Below, in pieces: positions 21,229 to 32,276 of a stretch of DNA of 64,000 nt. The notes below the pieces were generated by a model. It had not been told where the DNA came from, did no database searches, and worked only from the letters and a program-made list of their open reading frames with translations. This DNA is from Neostapfia colusana (taxonomy: Eukaryota > Streptophyta > Magnoliopsida > Poales > Poaceae): NCBI GenBank assembly GCA_030760725.1, contig JASWHV010000018.1, positions 21,112,273 through 21,176,272 on the forward strand, written 5' to 3'. Positions within the stretch are counted from its first letter, which is position 1; every line of letters begins with the position of its first letter. The translations under genes were made by a program, and so were the position numbers.

Positions 21229-22140
21229 GCACCGGCGCCAAAACTCGAATTCCGGCGAGCCGGCGTCGGGGGAGAGCAAGAGGACGACGGGATGAGGATC
21301 AGTACCTCCTGGCGCACCTCTGTGACCTCTTGAGCCTGCCGGAGAGGCGCTGGTCTGGCCGGGAGACAGGGGCAGTGGAGCAGCGCCGACGAGGTGCTCT
21401 GCTCTCGGTTTGTTTGCGAGGAGGAGAAAGCAATTGTGCTTTGCTTCGGCCGGGGGAGCACGTTATCACGTTGGGGGTGCGGCCAGGACCGACCCCAGGG
21501 CGCCAGCGCATGGAGACCGGCAGCAGGAGCTGTCACCGGCAAGCTGCTCGGTGGCGCTCGCGAGCTGCTCGGGAAAAGTCCCCACAGAGAGCAAAACTTA
21601 GGGAGTAAGTCTCCTCCTTTAGCTCTATGACCTGTGGGTCCCACCCCCCATTTCTTCAGCAAATATCTTCTCAAGCTGATCTTTTCACTCCCCAAAATGC
21701 TAAATTTAAAAAGGTGGGCTAGAATTTGAATTCTTCAAATTTAGTTTGAATTTGCAAGACTAAATCTGAATTTGGTTTAAAATTTGCAATTTCCTCTCTT
21801 TAGCTCTCCTTTGAGCCCACCCTACAATTGAAAAGTTGGTGATAACCTTTTCCCTAAAAACTCAACTATATGGCTGCATGTTAATTCAAAGTTTTTGGGT
21901 CACCATATGTGTGAACTTTGAATTTCAAATCTGAATTTTTAAACTTACATGCAAAGAGGTATTTAACTCCTTATTGGTTCAACATTTTTAAATAAAAAGG
22001 TGAACCTCATGTTGGATGTTCATCCATGTATTACTTTGCATGAAGAAAAGTTTTAGCAAGTCCCATTTTTTCCTGTCATTGCCACACATATGAACTCAAA
22101 CCATAGTTTTTATTCATACACATTTTTGGGACTTTTACAT

Positions 22141-22155
22141 TCCTCCCCCCTTAAA
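22141..22155 (-). promoter_or_regulatory. Polypurine tract of A
   Basis: The minus strand reads TTTAAGGGGGGAGGA one base before the 3' LTR. The same tract lies before the 3' LTR of B (41669-41683). Confidence 0.85.
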
Positions 22156-22203
22156 AGAATCTCGTCCCGAGATTACAAAACAGGAACGAGACGGGAGAGG
22201 TAA

Positions 22204-25200
22204 TTACAAACTGTACAAAGCTAAAAATTCCGGATAGTTGGTGCGGAGGTAATCTTCACTTTCCCACGTCGCCTCTTCCGCGGTGTGATTACTCCACAGT
22301 ACCTTGAAAAATCGGATCGTCCGGTTCCGGGTTACCCGGGTCTTTTCATCCAAAATCTGGACCGGTCGCTCGGTGTAGGTCAGGTCTGGTTTCAACTCGT
22401 CGATGTCCTCAGTGCGAACAGCAGCGGTGAATTTGAGGCACTTCCGCAGCTGTGAAACATGAAATACATCATGAACACCCGCTAGACTTGCCGGTAATTC
22501 CAGCCGGTAGGCTACGGGTCCGCACTTCTCCGTGATAGCAAAAGGACCAATAAAACGGGGAGCGAGCTTCCCCTTTACACCGAACCGGTGAATTCCCTTC
22601 ATCGGAGATACACGAAGATAAACGTGTTCCCCGATGTCAAAATGTAATGGCCTACGCCTTTGATCAGCGTAGCTCTTCTGTCGGGATTGTGCAGCCTTTA
22701 AGTTCTCTTGTATCAACCAAACTCGATCTTCGGCTTCGTTGACAAGATCAATCCCAAACAGAACTCTTTCGCCGGACTCACACCAATTCAGTGGTGTGCG
22801 ACACTTCCGGCCATAGAGAGCTTCATACGATGCCATTTTAATACTCGCTTGATAACCGTTGTTGTATGAAAACTCCGCCAGCGGTAGGTGATCGTCCCAA
22901 TTCCTACCGTGGTGGATGGCACACGCTCTCAACATATCCTCAAGTACTTGATTCACCCTCTCAGTTTGTCCATCGGTTTGAGGGTGATATGCGGAGCTCC
23001 TAATCAGCTTAGTGCCCAACGAGGCATGCAGCTGCTCCCAAAACCGAGCAACGAACAACGCACCTCGATCTGAAACGATGGTCTTTGGGACACCATGTGA
23101 GCAAATAATTCTGGTGATGAATAACTCCGCATATTGCCTTGCTCGATAATGAGTGTTCACCGGTATGAAATGAGCTGATTTCGTCAACCGGTCGACGATC
23201 ACCCATATCGAGTCATGCTTCTTGGATGTGAGCGGTAATCCGACGATGAAGTCCATACTCACATCCTCCCATTTCCATGCCGGTATCTTCAAAGGTTGTA
23301 GCGGTCCGGCTTTCCGCATATGATCAGCCTTGACCCGTCTACACGTATCACACTCGGATACGTATTTAGCAATCTCCCTCTTCATCCTTGTCCACCAAAA
23401 TTTCTGTTTCAAATCTTGGTACATCTTGTTACTTCCGGGATGAATGGAAAACTTCGACAGGTGGGCTTCATCCAAGATTTTCTTCCGGAGTTTCATATTG
23501 CGCGGTACCACTATACGGTCGTTAAACCATATTGTACCGTTCTCATCCTTCTGGAAACATTTCACCTCTCCGTTGTCTAGTCTTCTCCGTATGTGAGACA
23601 TACCTCTGTCTCTTCTTTGAGCCTCAACAATCTCTTCACGGATTGTTGGAATGAGCGCGAGATTATAAAGTGCGCCATACGGAATGACACGGAGGCTGGG
23701 TTCTTCATCTTCCAACTCAGCAACCGCTAAGTTGTGAACGTAGGCTTTCCGACTAAGCGCGTCGGCAACCACGTTGGCTTTTCCCGGGTGATAGTGGATC
23801 TCTATTTCATAATCTTTTATGAGCTCCAACCATCTCCGTTGTCTCATATTCAGCTCCTTCTGCGTGAAGATATACTTCAGGCTCTTATGGTCGGTGTAGA
23901 GGTGAACAAGATTACCCAGTAGATAATGCCTCCACATCTTTAACGCCAACACTACAGCAGCAAGCTCAAGATCGTGAGTTGGATAATGCTGCTCGTGGTT
24001 TCGCAGTTGACGAGACCCATAGGCGACTACACACCCTTCTTGCATCAGAACGCAGCCGAGACCGATGCCGGATGCATCACAGTATACATCGAATGGCTTC
24101 GTCGTGTCCGGCTGAGCAAGAACTGGAGCCGTTGTGAGATGTTTCACCAAAGTTTTGAATGCGGCTTCACATGCTGCATTCCACATGTATTTAGTGCCCT
24201 TCTTCAGCAGCTCCGTCATTGGTTTAGCAATCTTTGAGAAGCTCGGAATAAACCTCCGATAATACCCCGCTAAACCTAGGAAACTTCGGACCTCGTGGAC
24301 AGATTTGGGAGATTCCCACTTCAGCACTTGTTCAATTTTGCTGGGATCCACGGCAATGCCCTCTGCTGAAATGATATGGCCTAGGAAAGGCACTTGATCA
24401 ATCCAAAATTCGCACTTGCTGAACTTGGCATATAATTGGTGCTCCCGCAACCGTTGTAGCACAATGCGCAGATGTTCAGCATGCTCTTCTTCAGATTTGG
24501 AGTAAACCAATATGTCGTCGATGAATACCACGACGAACTTGTCTAGCTCCGGCATGAATACAGAATTCATCAAATACATAAAGTGTGCCGGAGCGTTGGT
24601 TAGCCCAAATGACATGACGAGGTACTCATAGAGTCCGTATCTCGTCGAGAAAGCTGTCTTCGGTATGTCCTCCGGTCGGATCTTGATTTGATGATAGCCC
24701 GACCGAAGATCCATCTTCGAAAATACCTTTGCACCCACAAGTTGATCAAACAGGATGTCAATGCGGGGCAAAGGATACTTGTTCTTTATTGTGACAGCAT
24801 TGAGAGGACGGTAATCAACACATAGCCGTAGTGTTTCGTCCTTCTTCTTAACGAACAGCGCTGAGCAACCCCAAGGTGAAGAACTTGGTCGTATGAAACC
24901 CTTGCTCATAAGTTCATTCAGTTGCTCTTTCAACTCTGCTAGCTCGTTAGGTGCCATCTTGTAAGGCCTTCGTGAAATAGGCGTCGTTCCCGGCGCCAGT
25001 TCAATTTTGAACTCGACGTCCCGTTCGGGCGGCATGCCCGGTAAGTCATCGGGAAATACGTCGGGATAATCACGTACCACCGGAATATCTTCAATCTTCA
25101 GCGCTTCCGTGTGGTAGGCCTCTACCATATCTGGATCTTCGCTGTCTAAAAACAGCGTGTGCTGTCCGTGAATTGGCGAGTCAATCTGGACAGTCCGGTT

Positions 25201-25650
25201 ACCGATATTGAGAACGGCACCGTGACGATTTAACCAAGACATCCCCAATATAATGTCTATCTTCTGCCTATCCAACATAATCAGCGATGTTGGGTATATT
25301 TTTCCGTCCAAACACAAAGCTGCTCGGGACACAATCTGATTGGCAGAGATATTTCCTCCCGGTGAACGTATGAGAAAACTCGTTGTGGGAGTATTGGTGG
25401 ATAATTGGTGCTGATCCACGCATGTTTTGCTGATAAAATTGTGGGTTGCACCTGAATCAAAAAGTACCAATACGGGCACGTCCTTGAGAGTAAACATGCC
25501 CGCTAACACCGGTGCTCCCTCCGGGACATCCTCAATCGCAAGATGTTGCACACTCCCGGATTGCAATGCTGTTATGTTGACTTGAGCAGGTGGCGGCATA
25601 CCACCTGATGATGATGGCTGTCTGGTGTTTACCAACTTCTCCCGGCATTC
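22204..25650 (-). CDS. pol: Pol polyprotein of A: protease, RT, RNase H, integrase, chromodomain-like tail
   Basis: Uninterrupted frame of 1148 codons (first Met at 25635), same frame as gag. Order: aspartic protease with LFDSGATHNFIS (Asp codon 25456-25458); RT with LCVDYRPLNAVT, MDLRSGYHQIKI and FIDDILVYSK (catalytic DD near 24514-24525); RNase H with YCDASGIGLGCVL and ADALSRK; integrase with an HHCC region ending CDTCRRVKADH, Asp in MDFIVGL, Asp in VSDRGALF and Glu in QTDGQTERVNQ; then VFHVSQLRKCLK and a C-terminal VLWSNHTAEEATWE segment of the Tekay chromodomain type. All catalytic residues inspected are present, so this protein should be functional if translation passes the TAG at 25651-25653. 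Confidence 0.93.
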   Translation of the reverse strand, partial: ECREKLVNTRQPSSSGGMPPPAQVNITALQSGSVQHLAIEDVPEGAPVLAGMFTLKDVPVLVLFDSGATHNFISKTCVDQHQLSTNTPTTSFLIRSPGGNISANQIVSRAALCLDGKIYPTSLIMLDRQKIDIILGMSWLNRHGAVLNIGNRTVQIDSPIHGQHTLFLDSEDPDMVEAYHTEALKIEDIPVVRDYPDVFPDDLPGMPPERDVEFKIELAPGTTPISRRPYKMAPNELAELKEQLNELMSKGFIRPSSSPWGCSALFVKKKDETLRLCVDYRPLNAVTIKNKYPLPRIDILFDQLVGAKVFSKMDLRSGYHQIKIRPEDIPKTAFSTRYGLYEYLVMSFGLTNAPAHFMYLMNSVFMPELDKFVVVFIDDILVYSKSEEEHAEHLRIVLQRLREHQLYAKFSKCEFWIDQVPFLGHIISAEGIAVDPSKIEQVLKWESPKSVHEVRSFLGLAGYYRRFIPSFSKIAKPMTELLKKGTKYMWNAACEAAFKTLVKHLTTAPVLAQPDTTKPFDVYCDASGIGLGCVLMQEGCVVAYGSRQLRNHEQHYPTHDLELAAVVLALKMWRHYLLGNLVHLYTDHKSLKYIFTQKELNMRQRRWLELIKDYEIEIHYHPGKANVVADALSRKAYVHNLAVAELEDEEPSLRVIPYGALYNLALIPTIREEIVEAQRRDRGMSHIRRRLDNGEVKCFQKDENGTIWFNDRIVVPRNMKLRKKILDEAHLSKFSIHPGSNKMYQDLKQKFWWTRMKREIAKYVSECDTCRRVKADHMRKAGPLQPLKIPAWKWEDVSMDFIVGLPLTSKKHDSIWVIVDRLTKSAHFIPVNTHYRARQYAELFITRIICSHGVPKTIVSDRGALFVARFWEQLHASLGTKLIRSSAYHPQTDGQTERVNQVLEDMLRACAIHHGRNWDDHLPLAEFSYNNGYQASIKMASYEALYGRKCRTPLNWCESGERVLFGIDLVNEAEDRVWLIQENLKAAQSRQKSYADQRRRPLHFDIGEHVYLRVSPMKGIHRFGVKGKLAPRFIGPFAITEKCGPVAYRLELPASLAGVHDVFHVSQLRKCLKFTAAVRTEDIDELKPDLTYTERPVQILDEKTRVTRNRTIRFFKVLWSNHTAEEATWESEDYLRTNYPEFLALYSL

Positions 25651-26673
25651 CTACCTAAAATGCCCAAAACGGTGGCAATAAGAACACGGAGGTTTCCCCG
25701 GTTCTTCGTTGACTTGTGGTTGCGAAGTTGAGGCACTTGGCTGCAGCAATGATGCAACAGATGTCATTCGTTGCTGAGGCAAAGGTGTTGCTTCAAGACA
25801 TGACTCTTGAGCAGGAAATCTGTACGGAGTTGATCTCCCTGGTGCTTGCCATATCTCATCGGACGATGTGTGATACACCACACGGTATTTACGAGGAACG
25901 ATTGGTGTGTCTTCTTGCACATCCTCCCGGTCCCTCTTCTCTGCTTGACACTCAAGTGTCGCTTGTTCTTGCAGCAGAGCAGCACTGATCAACTCGGTGT
26001 AACTGCCTTGATTGAACAAAGCTAACTTCTCTTTTAGTATGGCACTCAAGCCATAGAAAAAGTAGTCACACATTGCAGCTTCGCTCGTCGCATAAGCAGG
26101 AGCATATTGTGCCAGAAGGTTGAATCTTCGGACATAATCGAGGACACTCATGTCCCCCTGCTTCAAGTTTCTGAATTTTTGCTGTTGGGCCTTGATAAAA
26201 CCCATAGGAATGTGACGAGCACGGAATGCTTCACGAAATTCCGTCCATTCCACTTGATGGCCTTCCGGAACGGTGGCGAGATACGCAAACCACCAATTTC
26301 CGGCGGCTCCATGGAGCTGTTGAGCTGCAAATGATGTCTTCTGATACTCATCACACTCAAACACTCCAAACTTGGACTCCATAACTCGAAGCCACTGATC
26401 AGCTTCCACTGGTTCATGGGCTTCCGTGAAGATTGGCGGTTGTGTCGCCAAGAAATCCAAGTAGGCGTTCCGAAGTGGAACGTCCTGTTGTGCACGCTGG
26501 AGTAAGCCCTGTTGTACCAAGGCTTGGAGTAGTCTTGTGTTCTCTTGACTTGACTCGACCATCTGAGCCATGACATCCGCCCATACCGTTGATGTCGGTG
26601 CCCGTGGTGGAGTCGAGTCATCATCTTCTTGACGAGAACTATTAACCCTACTCGGAGAATGAGTACGCACCAT
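25651..26673 (-). CDS. gag: Gag of A, ending at TAG inside the zinc knuckle
   Basis: 340 residues from the ATG at 26673; an in-frame upstream ATG at 26706 would add eleven. I prefer 26673 because MVRTHS aligns with the B gag start MTRTRA, and a tttgtgcag acceptor-like site ends one base before it. It contains the Retrotrans_gag domain (EADQWLRVMESKF, GAAGNWWFAYLA, EWTEFREAFRARHIP). The C-terminal CCHC motif reads CSYCHRFGHFR, then TAG, then EC in the same frame, so the stop falls among the four residues between His and the last Cys. Either the stop is suppressed to make Gag-Pol or it is a recent mutation. Confidence 0.88.
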   Translation of the reverse strand: MVRTHSPSRVNSSRQEDDDSTPPRAPTSTVWADVMAQMVESSQENTRLLQALVQQGLLQRAQQDVPLRNAYLDFLATQPPIFTEAHEPVEADQWLRVMESKFGVFECDEYQKTSFAAQQLHGAAGNWWFAYLATVPEGHQVEWTEFREAFRARHIPMGFIKAQQQKFRNLKQGDMSVLDYVRRFNLLAQYAPAYATSEAAMCDYFFYGLSAILKEKLALFNQGSYTELISAALLQEQATLECQAEKRDREDVQEDTPIVPRKYRVVYHTSSDEIWQAPGRSTPYRFPAQESCLEATPLPQQRMTSVASLLQPSASTSQPQVNEEPGKPPCSYCHRFGHFR

Positions 26674-27559
26674 ACTGCACAAAGATAATTTTTTGAGGGG
26701 AGTCAAAACATGATCTCAGCAGTATGTGAAAGTATGTAAAACATGAACATGCTAAAACTTTATGTAAGCATAACAAAATTTCATGTTTACACATCTTTCT
26801 AAAGCCAACATATCCAGTCCCTCATTCGGTACAAAACAGACCTTTCAGTACTTAACCCAGAATTTGATCCAGTTACTAGCATTTTCATAACTCAAGTTGA
26901 ATACCAAAGTTAAAGTTAACTTCAGTATATTTTTAACGAGTACTCACATGCCCCTAGATCATTTCTGGAACAAAAGTTAGGATTGTTCAAAGTTGACAGA
27001 ATTTCTGGCTAAAATTTGCCAGCACCTCCTTTGTATGTGGCTGTTTTCATCACAGTTTTACATACAACTGGGGTACAATTCTGAACAAACTATGAACTAC
27101 AAAATCGTTGTAAGTTTCATAACCTTTCCAACGGTGTATTACATGACCCTTATAAAATTTTCTACAGATTGTTATGACCAATTTACCGAAACATCCAGAG
27201 AAGTTTGCATCTGCTCTGTTTTCTGAACAGTTTGCATTCATCTGGACGTTCAACCAAGTTGGTGTCGGATTTGGCTCTGGAGTTCTACAGAAAAGTTGTA
27301 GAGCACTTAATAAACCTTCCATAACCGTATCAAACACCTCCATTGGGTCCAACTAATCAGAGTTACGCTCTGTGAAAGTTCGGCAAAACTTCTGCCAGAA
27401 CAGAGCACTCTGTTTTTGAGATCAAAAGAAGCCTAGTAATTCTCTTCTTTGAAACTTAGTTCAAATGAAGAGTTCAGTAACTAATATGTGCTTTATCACA
27501 TCCATTTTTAGTTTGAAAGTTAGTCATGAATGATTTCTTCATAGGTAAGAATACTATCC
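26674..27559 (-). other. Downstream part of the A leader
   Basis: AT-rich leader between the conserved block and gag. No ORF comparable with the extra ORFs of B and E is present; the frames here are short and not conserved. It ends in an acceptor-like AG one base before the gag start. Confidence 0.6.
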
Positions 27560-28100
27560 AGTGTAGTACGGTGACGATGCACCGTAAGACATATGACGGT
27601 ACTACGTTGCCTCACCAAAGAAAAACCTAACCGGATTACACCGGCATACACGTATCATTAGGTGGCACTAAAACGATCACTCACAAACGTGTTCTACACG
27701 CACTAAGGTTTTTCGTGGTTAGTACCTACATAAAACACACTCAATCATCAGGTTCGGCTGCACACCGAACCCGGTATCCATAACAGTTTGTACACCCGGC
27801 CGTCATCACTCGCCCAGGTGTTCTCAAGCCAAACACGCCTTGAGCTACGTGTTCACGTTACTGACCACGTGACGGGGTCTCCCAAATTGCACCACGCACG
27901 CCAGGGAAGACGTTGCTCGAATACCCCAAACGACATGAAGAGTCGTAGAGGATACTAAAGCGGGTCGGGTTACCTGCCACCCGTGAGGCTCCACCCTTCA
28001 GCTTGTGCGCACTGGTGGACAGCGCATACGTGCACCCCCCAAGACATAAACCGTCCCGAGATGCACGATTTTTCCGACATAACAAATAAGTTAGCTTGCC
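27560..28100 (-). other. Conserved untranslated leader block of A
   Basis: Very similar to 34475-34985 of B, including TATGTCTTGGGGGGT, GCGCACAAGCTGAAGGGTGG, CCCGTCACGTGGTC and GGTTTTTCTTTG. It lies between primer site and gag, where packaging and translation signals are expected. A donor-like TAG|GTACT is at 27725-27726. Confidence 0.75.
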
Positions 28101-28215
28101 ACCTTCATTATATGCTAATAATAGTAGTCCTTATGTGGGCCTAGTACCGTTATCTCACCGTATCCTAAATTTTTGACATAATATGATGCTCAATCCGTGC
28201 TCTGTTCCCAACGCG

Positions 28216-28227
28216 GCTCTGATACCA
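28216..28227 (-). promoter_or_regulatory. Primer-binding site of A (initiator tRNA-Met type)
   Basis: TGGTATCAGAGC on the minus strand, two bases from the 5' LTR; exact match to the 3' end complement of plant initiator tRNA-Met. Confidence 0.93.
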
Positions 28228-29015
28228 TGTGTAACAGCGCTCAGATGCCACGCTGAGACGGCCCCACGGGACCTCGTCGGGTGGTGCCGTGTTATGCGGC
28301 ACCCAACAGCACACGGGTTGCAGAAACACATCATATTACATAAATAGTTTAGCGGAAGCGTACAAGAATGCTTTACAAATAGTTATATCAGAGTAAACTA
28401 CAGCGGAAGACTATCACTCTCACGACTCATGTCTAAACTAGCAACAAAGAAACGGTCCAGCCCGCGGACGTTTCTTACTAGCAACACGAAGACATGCAGC
28501 GGCGAGGATGCTCTTAGAGTAAGCACTCGGAGGTTCCCGAGTCTCATCGGCACCTCTTCTCATAATCAGCGAGTCAATTACCTGCAAAACAACTCGGATA
28601 GCATCCGTGAGCATAACGCTCAGCAAGACTTAACCGTCACCCTAAACATGAAACTCTAAGTGAGGTTATGGACCTAACATAGGATGGCATAAGCATAAGT
28701 AAACTCGCCTAAAAGTGAATCCTTACTTTCAGTATTAATTGCAGTATTTTAAGTAACCCTGGGCACGCCACATCGGGAGTCCACAATCAAACAAGAAACG
28801 CTTTCCCCCTATGTAAATTGCTCATGGCATAAAAGAATCGAGTTTGCACTAGCCTATTCATCAAGCTCCAATACAAGGTAGAATAATACTTCACATCAAG
28901 ATGATTAGTTCCTTTCTCATGCAAGTTCTTACTACGTCACGACTATGAGAACAAGTATGCTCGGTCCATTCCGCGAGCGACGGTGATTCGAATCAATAAC
29001 ACCCGGACTACACGA

Positions 29016-29070
29016 CACGTACGCCCGTACTCGACGTTGCCTACAACAACCATCACTGACGTCGTACGTG
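29016..29070 (-). ncRNA. Conserved LTR stem-loop, copy in A 5' LTR
   Basis: Identical to 18884-18938; in the transcribed LTR it would lie in the RNA leader, about 0.8 kb before the primer-binding site. Confidence 0.6.
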
Positions 29071-31350
29071 GCAGCCTTTCCCCCGTTTCACCCCCGCTGA
29101 ATCGATCAAGTCGCCCCGTACAGTAGCTACTCTCATGGTGCACCTTCCGACGTGAGATGTCATGAGAATATTCCCCACATACTGCACACCGGCCGTCCGC
29201 CTGAGGCGACCCGAAAAGTCTCAACGACAGCTTCCCGAGGTACATCGGTTTACTGGGTCCCATATAGCCAGCATGAGTCCGGTACACAACTCAAACTTGT
29301 TCAACAGGGCCGCATACGGATCGGTCCTTGACCGACACGGACAGGTCTACAGCACTCAGGCCCCTATGTCCTGCTGCTCCTACAACCTTCCGGTCTCAAC
29401 TTTAACTTGCTAATTCATTTACGAACCAATACCGTATGCCCCTGTTGTTCCTAAATCTGCGAGTAGCATCTCACCACTCGACTTCTACCGAACCGTACTT
29501 AAGCATGGCAGTTCTACACGGTGAAAGACACCTACCCAATACTCCATGGGTCATTTGGCTATGCAAGAGGAGTATCAATCACTAGACCTAATGCACAGTT
29601 CATATCTTGACCGAAAGTGAGTACAAAATAAAAACTTAACAGCTGTTAAATGCAAACCGGAGCTTGCCTGTTTTGCAGGGTAGTCGTATAAGCAGTTAGT
29701 ATCCTTGCAGATCCACCCTTGACTCTCCGGAGCTTGATCCACTTTGATGAATCACTCCTTTGAGTCCCCTTCGTTGTGGTTCCTATTGAAATGCATATGC
29801 ATATGTTTCATGGGATGTAATGGAAAGAAGTTATAGAATTACTTTCTTAAGAACAGAGGTTGTGTGGAAAAGCCAAGCATGGCTTGGTTTGCCTCTGTTG
29901 TGCAAAGAACAGAATTAAACTAATTTGACCTTAAGGCCCTTAGCTATACACTAACCCTTTTCTCTAATGAACATAATAGATAAGCTGAAAGGATTTGAGT
30001 GCAACTGAAGAACAAGAACTCCAATGGCCTCAAAACCTTTACAGCAGGTTCTATACTACCTAAGGATTTAGCTTGCCAAATTGCAGCTAATGTGGAGTCA
30101 TATTGTGTCCCCCATAATTCTCACAATATCTCTTATGTATTTTTCCCTTATACATAAGTATGGAGAATAAGAACAGGGAGTTCCAGGACTCATCTTGGGC
30201 TGATATTTTACATGTGAGTTCTTGATCACATGAGAGTCATCTGGTCCAAAATTCGGCCCTTTTACTTGGGTAGTTCTCCCAGAACAATTCTTTAAGCATT
30301 TGTACTTAATAGAATTAATTCTGTAGTAATGTGCATTTTCATACCCAACTAAGTGAACTACAATTCCAAGTATGTCCCAGAGAGCTTTCCTAAATTTTCC
30401 TATGATTTTTGGAGCTATGGATTGCTCAGAACAGATTTTTGAAGTGGGAAACATTTTCTGAAAATGTTTCTGGACTCTTATGACACAGCAGATTGTTTTT
30501 AGCAAATTCCTACTCAAATGATCTTCAAATGAGCTGAAAATTTGCTATAAGGTCAACAATATGCTAAAGAATATTCTGGCAAAATTTGGGTATTTTTGGA
30601 TAAACCAAACTCCCTCTATAATTCTTTTCCAGAAAACTTTCCAAGAATTTTCCAGAATTAAATAATTCATTTCATACAAATTGGGTTGTACCTCTGGATA
30701 GTACTCTCTTAAAGGAATCCAACAAAATTTATCTCACTATTTTTGGAGCTTCCTACACCAAGTTATGCATTTTACAAGTTTGCACAACTCTCTGTTTGAT
30801 TTTTAAACAGCACAGTAGCGCGTGGGGCCCACGGGTCAGGTGCTTCTTCAACCTCCCGCCAGAGCCCGCGGGTGCACACCAGCAGAAAACTTGGCATGGC
30901 TCGTTCTCCCTCATTTCTCCACCAAATGAGCTCCGGTTTCGCCCTACATGCTCCTGGGAACGTGGCGCAGCTGCCGGGCAAGGTTTCTCCGCATGAAAAC
31001 GGCTGTAGGTGGGTCGGCACCGGTGGGGCGGCTCGGGAGCTCGACATGGACGCGTTCCAGCGTGTCCAAGGCATCTCCCGGCGAGCTATGATGTCCTACA
31101 GCATCCCTATGGCTCTAGGAACATGGAACGGGGATCAGATCATGCAGGAAGTGGCTGCAACCTAGTCCTCACCGTGGACCATGGCAGTTTTGGCCGCCGG
31201 CGATGATTTCTCGTCGCCCGGGGCCTAGGAGGGTCGGTTTCCTTTGGTTTTCGGCGTGGGAGGGCGCTAGGGCATCTAGTTGCTGTGGTTTGAATTGTAG
31301 GAGGTGTGATCAATCGGTTTGGGAGAATTTCCCGAATTAAACACATGCTG

Positions 31351-31360
31351 TTTTATACGT
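31351..31360 (-). promoter_or_regulatory. Candidate TATA box of A
   Basis: CGTATAAAAC on the minus strand; start of transcription expected about 30 bp to the left, leaving the stem-loop and the conserved leader in the transcript. Confidence 0.5.
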
Positions 31361-32271
31361 GCACCGGCGCCAAAACTCGAATTCCGGCGAGCCGGCGTCG
31401 GGGGAGAGCAAGAGGACGACGGGATGAGGATCAGTACCTCCTGGCGCACCTCTGTGACCTCTTGAGCCTGCCGGAGAGGCGCTGGTCTGGCCGGGAGACA
31501 GGGGCAGTGGAGCAGCGCCGACGAGGTGCTCTGCTCTCGGTTTGTTTGCGAGGAGGAGAAAGCAATTGTGCTTTGCTTCGGCCGGGGGAGCACGTTATCA
31601 CGTTGGGGGTGCGGCCAGGACCGACCCCAGGGCGCCAGCGCATGGAGACCGGCAGCAGGAGCTGTCACCGGCAAGCTGCTCGGTGGCGCTCGCGAGCTGC
31701 TCGGGAAAAGTCCCCACAGAGAGCAAAACTTAGGGAGTAAGTCTCCTCTTTTAGCTCTATGACCTGTGGGTCCCACCCCCCATTTCTTCAGCAAATATCT
31801 TCTCAAGCTGATCTTTTCACTCCCCAAAATGCTAAATTTAAAAAGGTGGGCTAGAATTTGAATTCTTCAAATTTAGTTTGAATTTGCAAGACTAAATCTG
31901 AATTTGGTTTAAAATTTGCAATTTCCTCTCTTTAGCTCTCCTTTGAGCCCACCCTACAATTGAAAAGTTGGTGATAACCTTTTCCCTAAAAACTCAACTA
32001 TATGGCTGCATGTTAATTCAAAGTTTTTGGGTCACCATATGTGTGAACTTTGAATTTCAAATCTGAATTTTTAAACTTACATGCAAAGAGGTATTTAACT
32101 CCTTATTGGTTCAACATTTTTAAATAAAAAGGTGAACCTCATGTTGGATGTTCATCCATGTATTACTTTGCATGAAGAAAAGTTTTAGCAAGTCCCATTT
32201 TTTCCTGTCATTGCCACACATATGAACTCAAACCATAGTTTTTATTCATACACATTTTTGGGACTTTTACA

Positions 32272-32276
32272 TGAAA
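32272..32276. repeat. Target-site duplication, right copy, of A (TGAAA)
   Basis: Identical to 18093-18097. The uninterrupted site in the 3' LTR of B reads CATGAAATTCC near 43661. Confidence 0.95.

Larger units (their letters stand above)
18098..22139 (-). repeat. 3' LTR of A (4042 bp)
   Basis: Aligns without gaps to 28230-32271 at offset 10132. The terminal CA is changed to TA here (18098-18099). It contains the stem-loop at 18884-18938 and a TATA box at 21219-21228. A GC-rich domain of about 20680-21660 gives open frames on both strands, but they show no coding features. Confidence 0.95.
18098..32271 (-). mobile_element. Element A: young Tekay/Del-like retrotransposon inserted in the 5' LTR of B
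   Basis: Complete element of 14174 bp with two 4042 bp LTRs, perfect target duplication TGAAA (18093-18097 and 32272-32276), tRNA-iMet primer site, polypurine tract, gag and a full-length pol. I counted about nine differences between the LTRs (~0.2%), implying an insertion age near 0.1 million years at the commonly used 1.3e-8 substitutions per site per year. The only disabling change seen is a TAG within the gag zinc knuckle. No upstream extra ORF is found in its leader, unlike B and E. Confidence 0.95.
28230..32271 (-). repeat. 5' LTR of A (4042 bp)
   Basis: Minus strand TGTAAAAGTCCC to GCTGTTACA. It is the upstream LTR because the primer site is on its left and the conserved leader follows. 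It contains the stem-loop at 29016-29070 and the TATA box at 31351-31360. Confidence 0.95.

Noticed and set aside
21144..21695. 183-codon minus-strand frame, present again at 31276-31827
   Set aside because: It lies in the GC-rich centre of the element A LTR; the duplication is only the two LTR copies, and no domain or codon signature is visible.
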